From assembly GCF_004328625.1 (NCBI RefSeq), contig NZ_CP032229.1:5332001-5396000 (forward strand): a DNA stretch of 64,000 bases, given 5' to 3'. The stretch is from Streptomyces seoulensis. GTDB taxonomy: Bacteria > Actinomycetota > Actinomycetes > Streptomycetales > Streptomycetaceae. Under the pieces are notes generated by a model. It did no database searches, was not told the DNA's origin, and saw nothing but the letters and a program-made list of their open reading frames with translations. The translations under genes and the position numbers were made by a program. Position 1 is the first letter of the stretch. Every line of letters begins with the position of its first letter. Below are positions 1-7,987 of the stretch, piece by piece.

Positions 1-346
1 CCACGCCCACCCCGAGGCCGTCCGCCCGGTGGGCGGCGTGGCCGGTCTGCATGTGCCACAGCTCATGGCCGAGGATCACCAACTGGTGGTCAGGAGCGGT
101 GCGTTGCTCCACCACGACCAGATCGCGGTCGCTCATGTCCAGCCACAGCCCGCTGGCGGTGCCGGGCGGGAAGACCGACGTACGGAAGTGCACCGGACGG
201 CCGCGTCTGCGGCTCATCGCCGAGCACAGCGAGCGGTACAGCTCCTCGGGCGGCACGGGCGCGGGCCGCCGGTCCAGTTGTCCGACCAGTTCGGCGCACA
301 GCCGCCGCATGCCCTTGGCGATGTTCTTGGACCCCATCCTGTTCAC
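1..346 (-). CDS. HExxH toxin-like protein (ImmA/IrrE-like), 3' end beyond window
   Basis: Partial gene; its C-terminus lies left of base 1. Translation from GTG at 346 gives 115 visible residues that end in a zinc-metalloprotease-like motif, GHELWH followed by MQTGHA. In actinomycetes this family is usually annotated as the toxin component encoded after an XRE regulator, and a membrane protein often follows. The GTG overlaps the TGA of the XRE gene by 4 bp (GTGA), so the pair is translationally coupled. An internal ATG at 337 is the alternative start. HExxH suggests metal binding, but no activity has to follow from it; toxin is the family's customary label. The substrate is unknown. Confidence 0.7.
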   Translation of the reverse strand, partial: MNRMGSKNIAKGMRRLCAELVGQLDRRPAPVPPEELYRSLCSAMSRRRGRPVHFRTSVFPPGTASGLWLDMSDRDLVVVEQRTAPDHQLVILGHELWHMQTGHAAHRADGLGVGV

Positions 347-999
347 GACCCCGGCTGCCGGACGCTCTCCAGCAGCATGTCCAGCCACTCCGCGACCTTG
401 TCGCGGTGCTGGTCGGTGGGGAGTTGGGCGGCCCGCCAGGCGATCCCGCGCACCCCGTGGTCCTGGAGCAGCCGCTCCAGCGGGTCCTGCGCGGTCCCGG
501 AGGCGGCCCGCTCCCGGTCCGCCAGCTTCTGGAGCAGTTCCTGTTCGGTGTGCTGGAGGACGCCCGCGAGCGCCTCGGGGTCCTCCGCCGTGAGGAAGCC
601 GGCGTGCACGTGGAAGAAGCGCTGGAGCGCGTCGCAGTGCTCCATCGTGGGGCGCCGGTCGCCGTTGATCAGGGCGCCCGCCTGCTGCCGGGACATGCCG
701 GCGCCGTCCGCGATCTCCTGCTGGGTGTATCTGCGCCCGCCGGGCTTGAGCCGGGTGCGGCGCAGCAGGTCGAGGCGTTGCAGGAAGCGGGCCTGTACGT
801 CCGGTTCACCGGCCGGGCGGCCGGTCAGCAGCGCTCTGACCACGGGCTCCGGGACCCCGCTGCCGACCGAGAGCCGGGCGGTGTCGAATACCTCGGCGTG
901 CGGGACACCGAGCCGGTCGGCGAGCGCGGTGACGCGGGCGACGACGGCCGGAAGCTGGACGGTCGCCGTGGCGCCCGGATTCCCGTAGCCATCCGTCAC
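343..999 (-). CDS. XRE-family transcriptional regulator
   Basis: A 218-residue protein starting at GTG 999, chosen because AGGAG lies 8 nt upstream; the open frame continues upstream but has no such site. A helix-turn-helix sits in the middle (YTQQEIADGAGMSRQQAGAL, about residues 120-139), with a short N-terminal alpha-helical part and a C-terminal acidic region. The gene overlaps the HExxH protein gene by 4 bp, the standard layout of these antitoxin-like regulator and metalloprotease-like pairs. A perfect palindrome at 1112-1129 lies upstream and is a likely binding site. The regulated targets are not evident. Confidence 0.8.
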   Translation of the reverse strand: MTDGYGNPGATATVQLPAVVARVTALADRLGVPHAEVFDTARLSVGSGVPEPVVRALLTGRPAGEPDVQARFLQRLDLLRRTRLKPGGRRYTQQEIADGAGMSRQQAGALINGDRRPTMEHCDALQRFFHVHAGFLTAEDPEALAGVLQHTEQELLQKLADRERAASGTAQDPLERLLQDHGVRGIAWRAAQLPTDQHRDKVAEWLDMLLESVRQPGS

Positions 1000-1111
1000 C
1001 GACAGAACTCCTACGTCTTGGGGGGGCCGCGCGAGATCGGGCGCGCTTGTCACCCCCGGCCGCCGTGAACATCCCGGAGAGTAGCCCGTGGTTCGAACTC
1101 GCATCCAGGTC

Positions 1112-1129
1112 TCGCCACAACTGTGGCGA
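1112..1129. promoter_or_regulatory. 18-bp palindrome in divergent intergenic region
   Basis: TCGCCACA-AC-TGTGGCGA has two perfect 8-bp arms around a 2-bp centre. It lies between the XRE regulator gene (start 999, leftward) and the MmyB-type gene (start 1242, rightward). Position and symmetry suit a dimeric helix-turn-helix regulator acting on one or both promoters. Which protein binds is inference. Confidence 0.55.
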
Positions 1130-1165
1130 ATTTCAGCCGTCAACCGGCATGAAATGCCACGATAG

Positions 1166-1195
1166 TTGACACGGCTCTCGTCGGAGCAGCAGGAT
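1166..1195 (+). promoter_or_regulatory. Candidate sigma-HrdB-type promoter for the MmyB-type gene
   Basis: TTGACA at 1166-1171 and CAGGAT at 1190-1195 are separated by 18 bp. The -35 is a perfect match and the -10 an acceptable one. Transcription would begin near 1202, about 40 nt before the ATG at 1242. Confidence 0.5.
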
Positions 1196-1241
1196 CGCAG
1201 CGCCGCGTGCAGGCGGCCAGGGCAAGAGGGGTGACCACCCG

Positions 1242-1874
1242 ATGGCACATCAGGCGGGAGGGCGACGGCCGGTATCCCGGTCCGTCCCCGAGAGCTGTGA
1301 GGCGCGGGAGTATCTGGACGACTACGCCGCCGTGGTGGAGGCTGCCCCGTTCCCCTCGCTCGTGGTCGACCACCGCTGGAACGTCATTCTGGCCAACGAC
1401 GCCTTCGCCGCCCTCTTCGGGGAGGTCCGGCACCACCCCACCGCGATGCCCGGCGACAACTTCCTGCGCTTCGTCCTCTTCCACCCCGACGCCGGCCGGG
1501 TACTCGGCGAGCACGAGCCGGGCTGGTGCCTGCCGATGCTGGCCCAGCTCAAGACCGCGATGGAGGGCTACGGCCACGACCACGAACTCCAGGCGATACG
1601 CCGGGACGTGGCCCACGACCCGATCATGGATGCCGCCTACCGGCAGGGCCTGCCGTACTGGATACACACGGTCGGCGAGCGCGCGGCCCGGCTCGACGGC
1701 GCCGTACGCCTGCTGCACCACCCCGACCCGCGCCGGGGCACCACCGAGTGCCGGGTCGTGGACGAGACCCCGCCGCTGCTGCGCGACCTGGGCCACCGCC
1801 GCCTGACGATGATCCCCCGGCAGCCCTCCGCCACCGCCCGGCGCGCCCACCTGATGGTCGTCCCCACCCCCTAG
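1242..1874 (+). CDS. MmyB-type ligand-binding (PAS-like) domain protein without HTH
   Basis: A 210-residue protein that matches the ligand-binding half of MmyB-like regulators: EAAPFPSLVVDHRWNVILAN followed by FRFVLFHP-like and RLLHHPDP-like segments typical of the family. Family members normally carry an N-terminal XRE domain of about 90 residues. Here only some 20 unrelated residues precede the ligand domain, so it cannot bind DNA in the usual way. ATG 1242 is preceded by GAGGGG about 8 nt away. It may bind a fatty-acyl or similar small ligand and act through a partner, possibly the divergently encoded XRE protein. That partnership is inference. Confidence 0.7.
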   Translation: MAHQAGGRRPVSRSVPESCEAREYLDDYAAVVEAAPFPSLVVDHRWNVILANDAFAALFGEVRHHPTAMPGDNFLRFVLFHPDAGRVLGEHEPGWCLPMLAQLKTAMEGYGHDHELQAIRRDVAHDPIMDAAYRQGLPYWIHTVGERAARLDGAVRLLHHPDPRRGTTECRVVDETPPLLRDLGHRRLTMIPRQPSATARRAHLMVVPTP

Positions 1875-1942
1875 ACCTGGCCCGGCCCCGTCGGTGTTCA
1901 GGTCATCGACGGCGCCGGGTCATCCGCACCCGCACATCTTTT

Positions 1943-1974
1943 ACGCAAGCTGCTTGCGTAGCTTGCGCTACCCT
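1943..1974 (+). promoter_or_regulatory. LacI operator palindrome and -10 of the sugar-locus regulator
   Basis: A perfect 17-bp palindrome, ACGCAAGC-T-GCTTGCGT, occupies 1943-1959. CTTGCG hexamers recur at 1953, 1962 and 1973, and one more at 3033 just before the binding-protein gene. TACCCT at 1969-1974 is a plausible -10, ending 7 nt before the ATG, so the transcript may be nearly leaderless. Palindromes with CG-rich inner halves like this are typical LacI-family operators; autoregulation is likely. Confidence 0.65.
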
Positions 1975-1981
1975 TGCGCTC

Positions 1982-2980
1982 ATGACGCGACGACTTGCGG
2001 AAGTGGCGAAGAAGGTCGGGGTCAGCGAGGCCACGGTCAGCCGGGTGCTCAACGGCAAGCCCGGAGTCTCCGACGCCACCCGGCAGTCGGTCCTCACCGC
2101 TCTGGACGTACTGGGCTACGAGCGCCCCACCCAGCTGCGCGGGGAGCGCGCCCGCCTGGTCGGCCTGGTCCTGCCGGAACTCCAGAACCCGATCTTCCCG
2201 GCGTTCGCCGAGGTCATCGGCGGCGCGCTCGCCCAGCTCGGGCTGACCCCGGTGCTGTGCACCCAGACCAAGGGCGGAGTCTCGGAGGCGGACTACGTCG
2301 AACTCCTACTCCAGCAGCAGGTCTCCGGCGTCGTCTTCGCCGGCGGGCTGTACGCGCAGGCCGACGCCCCGCACGACCACTACCGCCGGCTCGCCGACCG
2401 CAGCATCCCGGTCGTGCTGGTCAACGCGGCCATAGAGCACCTCGGTTTCCCGGCCGTCTCCTGCGACGACACGGTGGCCGTGGAGCAGGCGTGGCGCCAC
2501 CTCGCCTCCCTCGGCCACGAGCGCATCGGCCTGGTCCTCGGCCCCGGCGACCACGTGCCCTCCGCCCGCAAGCTCGCCGCCGCCCGCGCGCTGGCCGGCG
2601 ATCTGCCCGACGCCCACGTGGCCCGCGCCATCTTCTCCATCGAGGGCGGCCACGCGGCCGCCTCCCGGCTCATCGACCGGGGTGTCACCGGCATCATCTG
2701 CGCCAGCGACCCGCTCGCCCTCGGCGCGGTGCGGGCCGCCCGGCGCAAGGGACTCGACGTGCCGGGCCAGATCTCGGTGGTCGGCTACGACGACTCGGCG
2801 TTCATGAACTGCACCGAGCCCCCGCTCACCACCGTCCGCCAGCCCATCGAGGCGATGGGCCGGGCCGCCGTGGAGCTGCTGAACGCGCAGATCGGCGGCA
2901 CCGCCGTCCCCGCCGAGGAGCTGCTGTTCGAGCCCGAGCTGGTGGTCCGGGGCTCCACCGCGCAAGCGCCGCGCGACTGA
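1982..2980 (+). CDS. LacI-family transcriptional regulator of the sugar locus
   Basis: A 332-residue repressor. The N-terminal HTH with hinge helix is clear (RLAEVAKKVGVSEATVSRVL, then NGKPGVSDATR), followed by a periplasmic-binding-protein-like sensor domain that ends in the usual VGYDDSAFMNCTEPPLTTVR segment. Start ATG 1982 puts the HTH at the extreme N-terminus, as normal for LacI. The palindrome at 1943-1959 sits just upstream. The gene is followed in the same direction by an ABC sugar importer, a GH13 enzyme and a GH87 glucanase, so it probably represses that locus and responds to an imported alpha-gluco-oligosaccharide. Confidence 0.92.
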   Translation: MTRRLAEVAKKVGVSEATVSRVLNGKPGVSDATRQSVLTALDVLGYERPTQLRGERARLVGLVLPELQNPIFPAFAEVIGGALAQLGLTPVLCTQTKGGVSEADYVELLLQQQVSGVVFAGGLYAQADAPHDHYRRLADRSIPVVLVNAAIEHLGFPAVSCDDTVAVEQAWRHLASLGHERIGLVLGPGDHVPSARKLAAARALAGDLPDAHVARAIFSIEGGHAAASRLIDRGVTGIICASDPLALGAVRAARRKGLDVPGQISVVGYDDSAFMNCTEPPLTTVRQPIEAMGRAAVELLNAQIGGTAVPAEELLFEPELVVRGSTAQAPRD

Positions 2981-3100
2981 GCGCAGCGGAGAGCCGTTCG
3001 TCTGTCAAATAATTACAGATTCTGCGCGACATCTTGCGGCCAGGTGTCGTCGGTGCTTGAGTGTGCGGCGCCCACCGCTCCTGCCTTGAGGGGTCCACCG

Positions 3101-4453
3101 ATGAGAAGCACCGGGTTCCGCCGCACCGTCGCCGCGATCGGCGTCTGTTCCTCGCTCGCCCTCACCGCAGCAGCCTGCGGTGAGGGCGACGACAGCTCCG
3201 CGGGCGGCAAGACCCGCATCACCGTCAACTGCGAACCGCCGAAAAGCGCCAAGGTCGACCGCCGGTTCTTCGACGAGGACACCGCCTCCTTCGAGAAGAC
3301 CCACCCGGACATCGACGTGGTCGCGCACGACGCGTTCCCCTGCCAGGACCCCAAGACCTTCGACGCGAAGCTCGCCGGCGGTCAGATGGAGGACGTGTTC
3401 TACACCTACTTCACCGACGCCCGGCATGTGGTCGACATCCACCAGGCCGCCGACCTCACGCCGTACGTCAAGGAACTCAAGAGCTACGGCACCCTCCAGA
3501 AGCAGCTCCGGGACATCTACACCGTCGACGGCAAGGTCTACGGCATCCCGCGCACCGGCTACTCGATGGGCCTGATCTACAACCGCGCCCTGTTCAAGAA
3601 GGCCGGCCTGGACCCCGACAAGCCCCCGGCCACCTGGGACGAGGTCCGCGCCGCCGCCAAGAAGATCGCCGGACTCGGCGACGGCACCGTGGGATACGCC
3701 GACTACAGCGCCCAGAACCAGGGCGGCTGGCACTTCACCGCCGAGCTGTACTCCCAGGGCGGCGACGTCGTCAGCGCCGACGGCAAGAAGGCCACCGTCG
3801 ACACCTCCGAGGGCAAGGCGGTGCTGCGGAACCTGCACGACATGCGCTGGACGGACGACTCCATGGGCAGCAAGCAGCTCCTGGTCATCAACGACGCCCA
3901 GCAGATGATGGGTTCGGGCAAGCTCGGCATGTACCTCTCGGCGCCGGACAACATCCCGATCCTGGTCAAGGAGAAGGGCGGCTCGTACAAGGACCTGGCG
4001 CTCGCCCCGATGCCCGGCGGCAAGGGCACGCTCATCGGCGGCGACGGCTACATGTTCAACAAGAAGGCCAGCCCCGCCCAGATCCGCGCCGGCCTCAAGT
4101 GGCTCGACCACATGTTCCTCACCCCCGGAGCCGGCTTCCTCGGCGACTACGCCCGCGCCAAGAAGAACGACGCACCGGTCGGCCTGCCCGAGCCGCGCCT
4201 GTTCACCGGCGCCGCCGACGCCAAGGACCAGCAGGTCAAGAAGGCCAACGCCAACGTCCCGGTGGAGAACTACCAGTCCTTCCTGGACGGCAACCAGAGC
4301 CTGGAGATGAAGATCGAGCCTCCGCACGCCCAGCAGATCTACTCGGTGCTCGACGGCGTCGTCTCCGCCGTCCTCACCAAGAAGGACGCGGACGTCGACC
4401 AGCTCCTCAAGGACGCCGGCGGCAAGATCGACAGCATCCTGGCCCGGGGCTGA
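3101..4453 (+). CDS. Sugar ABC transporter substrate-binding lipoprotein
   Basis: A 450-residue extracellular solute-binding protein (family 1). The N-terminus has RR, a hydrophobic stretch and a lipobox-like LTAAAC with Cys26 as the predicted lipidation site. Sugar-binding-protein signatures follow, for example YGIPRTGYSMGLIYN and a C-terminal ALAPMPGG-type segment. ATG 3101 has GAGGGG about 8 nt upstream; the longer open frame to 3044 lacks a signal peptide at its end. The gene is first of a tightly packed importer set; the next start is 5 bp downstream. The substrate is probably an oligosaccharide of alpha-glucose, inferred from the glucanase and GH13 neighbours. Confidence 0.92.
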   Translation: MRSTGFRRTVAAIGVCSSLALTAAACGEGDDSSAGGKTRITVNCEPPKSAKVDRRFFDEDTASFEKTHPDIDVVAHDAFPCQDPKTFDAKLAGGQMEDVFYTYFTDARHVVDIHQAADLTPYVKELKSYGTLQKQLRDIYTVDGKVYGIPRTGYSMGLIYNRALFKKAGLDPDKPPATWDEVRAAAKKIAGLGDGTVGYADYSAQNQGGWHFTAELYSQGGDVVSADGKKATVDTSEGKAVLRNLHDMRWTDDSMGSKQLLVINDAQQMMGSGKLGMYLSAPDNIPILVKEKGGSYKDLALAPMPGGKGTLIGGDGYMFNKKASPAQIRAGLKWLDHMFLTPGAGFLGDYARAKKNDAPVGLPEPRLFTGAADAKDQQVKKANANVPVENYQSFLDGNQSLEMKIEPPHAQQIYSVLDGVVSAVLTKKDADVDQLLKDAGGKIDSILARG

Positions 4454-4458
4454 CCACC

Positions 4459-5409
4459 ATGACCAAGACGGCCGAGCGGCTGCCCACGGCCGCCACGCCC
4501 CCGGCCCCGCCCCCCGCCCCGGCGGGCGGCGGCCGGGGCCGCCGGGCCCTCGTCGACCAGGTCCGCGCCTACGGCTTCCTCCTCGGCGGTCTGATCTGCT
4601 TCGCCCTGTTCTCCTGGTACCCGGCGATCCGCGCCGTCGTCATCGCCTTCCAGCGCTACACCCCGGGCTCCGCGCCCGAGTGGATCGGCACCGCCAACTT
4701 CCGCCGGGTGCTGCACGATCCGGAGTTCGGCGCGGCCTGGCGCAACACCCTCACCTTCACCCTGCTCGCCCTCCTCGTCGGCTTCGCCGTCCCCTTCGTG
4801 CTCGCCCTCGTCCTCAACGAACTCCGGCACGCCAAGGCGTTCTTCCGGGTCGTGGTCTACCTCCCGGTGATGATCCCGCCGGTGGTCAGCGCCCTGCTGT
4901 GGAAGTGGTTCTACGACCCCGGGGCCGGCCTCGCCAACGAGACGCTGCGCGCCCTGCACCTGCCCACCTCGAACTGGTCCAACGGCACCGACACCGCGCT
5001 GGTCTCCCTGGTGATCGTGGCCACCTGGGCCAACCTCGGCGGCACCGTCCTCATCTACCTCGCCGCCCTCCAGTCCATCCCCGGCGAGCTGTACGAGGCC
5101 GCCGAACTCGACGGGGCCAACCTGCTCCAGCGCATCCGGCACGTCACGGTCCCGCAGACCCGGTTCGTGATCCTGATGCTGATGCTCCTTCAGATCATCG
5201 CCACCATGCAGGTGTTCACCGAGCCGTTCGTGATCACCGGCGGCGGCCCGGAGAGCGCGACCGTCACCGTGCTCTACCTGATCTACAAGTACGCCTTCCT
5301 CTACAACGACTTCGGCGGGGCCTGTGCCCTCAGCGTGATGCTGCTGGTGCTGCTCGGCGCCTTCTCCGCCCTGTACCTGCGGCTCACCCGCACGGAGGGC
5401 GACGCATGA
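4459..5409 (+). CDS. Sugar ABC transporter permease (MalF type)
   Basis: A 316-residue inner-membrane permease with about six hydrophobic segments after a Pro-rich N-terminus. The cytoplasmic EAA loop that contacts the ATPase is visible (EAAELDGANLLQRIRHVTVP). The start is ATG 4459, 5 bp after the binding-protein stop. The 3' end overlaps the next permease gene by 4 bp. No ATP-binding subunit is encoded here; in Streptomyces such CUT1 importers normally share the MsiK ATPase encoded elsewhere. Confidence 0.93.
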   Translation: MTKTAERLPTAATPPAPPPAPAGGGRGRRALVDQVRAYGFLLGGLICFALFSWYPAIRAVVIAFQRYTPGSAPEWIGTANFRRVLHDPEFGAAWRNTLTFTLLALLVGFAVPFVLALVLNELRHAKAFFRVVVYLPVMIPPVVSALLWKWFYDPGAGLANETLRALHLPTSNWSNGTDTALVSLVIVATWANLGGTVLIYLAALQSIPGELYEAAELDGANLLQRIRHVTVPQTRFVILMLMLLQIIATMQVFTEPFVITGGGPESATVTVLYLIYKYAFLYNDFGGACALSVMLLVLLGAFSALYLRLTRTEGDA

Positions 5410-6281
5410 GCACCCGTACCCTCATCTCCCCGGCCACCCTCGCCCGCCCGCGCGGAAAGGCCATCTACTGGACGGTCTTCGGGTCCGTCGTCGTCCTCTT
5501 CGCGCTCGCCTTCCTGTTCCCGGTGTACTGGATGGCGTCCGGCGCGATGAAGTCCCCGGACGAGATCGCCCGGACCCCGCCCACGCTCGTCCCCGAGCAC
5601 TGGCACCTGGACGGCTACACCGACGCCTGGGACCTGATGCAGCTCCCGCAGCACCTGTGGAACACCGTGGTGCAGGCGGCCGGTGCCTGGGCCTTCCAGC
5701 TCGTGTTCTGCACGGCCGCCGCGTACGCGCTGTCCAAGCTGAAGCCCGCCTTCGGCAACGTGATCCTCGGCGGCATCCTCGCCACCCTGATGGTCCCGGC
5801 GCAGGCGCTCGTCGTACCGAAGTACCTGACCGCGGCCGACCTGCCGCTGATCCACACCAGCCTGCTCAACGACCCGCTCGGCATCTGGCTGCCGGCCGTC
5901 GCCAACGCCTTCAACCTGTACCTGCTCAAGCGGTTCTTCGACCAGCTGCCCCGCGATGTGCTGGAGGCCGCCGAGATCGACGGCGCGGGGAAGCTGCGCA
6001 CCCTGTGGTCGGTCGTGCTGCCCATGTCCCGGCCGGTGCTCGGTGTGGTCTCCATCTTCGCGCTGGTCGCCGTCTGGCAGGACTTCCTCTGGCCGCTGAT
6101 GGTCTTCTCCGACACCGACAAGCAGCCGATCAGTGTGGCGCTCGTCCAGTTGTCGCAGAACATTCAGCTCACCGTGCTCGTCGCGGCCATGGTGATCGCC
6201 AGCATCCCCATGGTGGCGCTCTTCCTCGTGTTCCAGCGGCACATCATCGCCGGGATCAGCGCGGGCAGCACCAAGGGCTGA
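5406..6281 (+). CDS. Sugar ABC transporter permease (MalG type)
   Basis: A 291-residue permease with six predicted membrane segments and the EAA loop EAAEIDGAGKLRTLWSVVLP. The ATG at 5406 overlaps the TGA of the preceding permease gene (ATGA), so the two subunits are translationally coupled and probably made in equal amounts. It pairs with the MalF-type subunit to form the channel of the importer. Confidence 0.93.
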   Translation: MSTRTLISPATLARPRGKAIYWTVFGSVVVLFALAFLFPVYWMASGAMKSPDEIARTPPTLVPEHWHLDGYTDAWDLMQLPQHLWNTVVQAAGAWAFQLVFCTAAAYALSKLKPAFGNVILGGILATLMVPAQALVVPKYLTAADLPLIHTSLLNDPLGIWLPAVANAFNLYLLKRFFDQLPRDVLEAAEIDGAGKLRTLWSVVLPMSRPVLGVVSIFALVAVWQDFLWPLMVFSDTDKQPISVALVQLSQNIQLTVLVAAMVIASIPMVALFLVFQRHIIAGISAGSTKG

Positions 6282-6321
6282 CCCGGCCCCCTCGACACAC
6301 TCGACAGAAAGGGCACGCACC

Positions 6322-7929
6322 GTGGCACAGCCCAGCCATGCCCGCAGGCAGGCCGACTGGTGGCGCTCGGCCGTCATCTACCAGGTGTACGTACGCAGCT
6401 TCGCGGACGGCGACGGCGACGGCACCGGAGACCTCGCCGGGGTCCGCGCCCGGCTGCCCTACCTCGCCGAACTCGGCGTGGACGCACTGTGGTTCAACCC
6501 CTGGTACCTGTCCCCGATGAAGGACGGCGGCTACGACGTCGCCGACTACCGCACCGTCGACCCCGCCTTCGGCACCCTCGCCGAGGCCGAGAAGCTCATC
6601 GCGGAGGCCCGTGAGCGGGGCATCCGCACCATCGTCGACATCGTGCCCAACCACGTCTCCGACCAGCACCCCTGGTTCCGGGCCGCGCTCGCGGCCGGCC
6701 CCGGCAGCCCGGAGCGCGACCTGTTCCACTTCCGCCCCGGACGCGGCCAGGACGGTGAACTCCCCCCCAACGACTGGCCGTCGCAGTTCGTCGGCTCCAC
6801 CGAACCGGTGTGGACCCGGCTGCCCGACGGCGACTGGTACCTGCACCTGTTCACCCCCGAGCAGCCCGACCTCAACTGGGCCCACCCGGCCGTCCACCGT
6901 GAGCACGAGGACATCCTGCGCTTCTGGTTCGAGCGCGGTGTCGAGGGCGTCCGCATCGACTCCGCCGCCCTGCTCGCCAAGGACCCCGACCTGCCCGACC
7001 TCGCCGGTGCCCCCGACCCGCACCCCTTCGTCGACCGCGACGAACTCCACGACGTGTACCGCTCCTGGCGCGCGGTCGCCGACGAGTACGGCGGGGTGTT
7101 CGTCGGCGAGGTCTGGCTCCCCGACGCCGAGCGCTTCGCCCGCTACCTCCGCCCCGACGAACTGCACACCGCCTTCAACTTCGCTTTCCTGTCGTGTCCT
7201 TGGGACGCGGACCGGCTGCGCGCCGCCATCGACTCCACCCTCGCCGAGCACGCCCCGGTGGGCGCTCCCGCCACCTGGGTGCTGTGCAACCACGACATCA
7301 CCCGCACGGTCACCCGGTACGGTCGCGCCGACACCGGCTTCGACTTCGCCGCCAAGGCGTTCGGCACCCCCACCGACCTCGCGCTCGGCACCCGCCGCGC
7401 CCGCGCCGCCGCCCTGCTCTCCCTCGCCCTGCCCGGCTCGGTCTACCTGTACCAGGGGGAGGAGCTGGGCCTGCCCGAGGCGGACATCCCGGTGGACCGG
7501 ATCGAGGACCCGATGCACCACCGCTCCGGCGGCACCGACCCCGGCCGCGACGGCTGCCGGGTCCCGCTGCCCTGGTCCGCCGACGCCCCGTACGCCGGCT
7601 TCGGCTCGCGCGGGGAGCCCTGGCTGCCGCAGCCGGCGGGCTGGGCGGAGTACGCGGCCGACCGGCAGGAGCGCGACCCGCACTCCATGCTCACCCTGTA
7701 CCGGGAGGCGCTCGCCGCCCGTCCCGCGTTCGGCGAGGGCCCGCTGACCTGGCTGCCCGCCCCCGAGGGCGTTCTCGCCTTCGCCCGCGCCGACGGCGCC
7801 CTGTGCGTGGTGAACCTCGCCGCCACCCCCACCGAACTGCCCGCGCACTCCGAACTCCTGCTAAGCAGCGGCCCCTTGGACGAGTCGGGCCGGCTGCCGC
7901 AGGACACGGCGGTCTGGCTGCGCGCCTGA
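6322..7929 (+). CDS. GH13 alpha-glucosidase-type enzyme
   Basis: A 535-residue cytosolic glycoside hydrolase of family 13. Conserved regions are visible: DIVPNH (106-111), QPDLNW (181-186), GVRIDSA (209-215, nucleophile Asp213), VGEVW (acid/base Glu263) and CNHD (Asp325). The QPDLNW element is shared with oligo-1,6-glucosidases and alpha-glucosidases. There is no signal peptide, so it acts on imported sugars. The GTG start at 6322 has GAAAGG 11 nt upstream. It follows the permease gene by 40 bp, probably in one operon. Given the GH87 neighbour, nigero- or malto-oligosaccharides are plausible substrates; linkage preference cannot be read from the sequence. Confidence 0.9.
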   Translation: MAQPSHARRQADWWRSAVIYQVYVRSFADGDGDGTGDLAGVRARLPYLAELGVDALWFNPWYLSPMKDGGYDVADYRTVDPAFGTLAEAEKLIAEARERGIRTIVDIVPNHVSDQHPWFRAALAAGPGSPERDLFHFRPGRGQDGELPPNDWPSQFVGSTEPVWTRLPDGDWYLHLFTPEQPDLNWAHPAVHREHEDILRFWFERGVEGVRIDSAALLAKDPDLPDLAGAPDPHPFVDRDELHDVYRSWRAVADEYGGVFVGEVWLPDAERFARYLRPDELHTAFNFAFLSCPWDADRLRAAIDSTLAEHAPVGAPATWVLCNHDITRTVTRYGRADTGFDFAAKAFGTPTDLALGTRRARAAALLSLALPGSVYLYQGEELGLPEADIPVDRIEDPMHHRSGGTDPGRDGCRVPLPWSADAPYAGFGSRGEPWLPQPAGWAEYAADRQERDPHSMLTLYREALAARPAFGEGPLTWLPAPEGVLAFARADGALCVVNLAATPTELPAHSELLLSSGPLDESGRLPQDTAVWLRA

Positions 7930-7987
7930 ACCGTCCCACCTCCGCACCTGCTATCCCCGGCGCCCCCACCCCTGAAGGGATCAGCAC

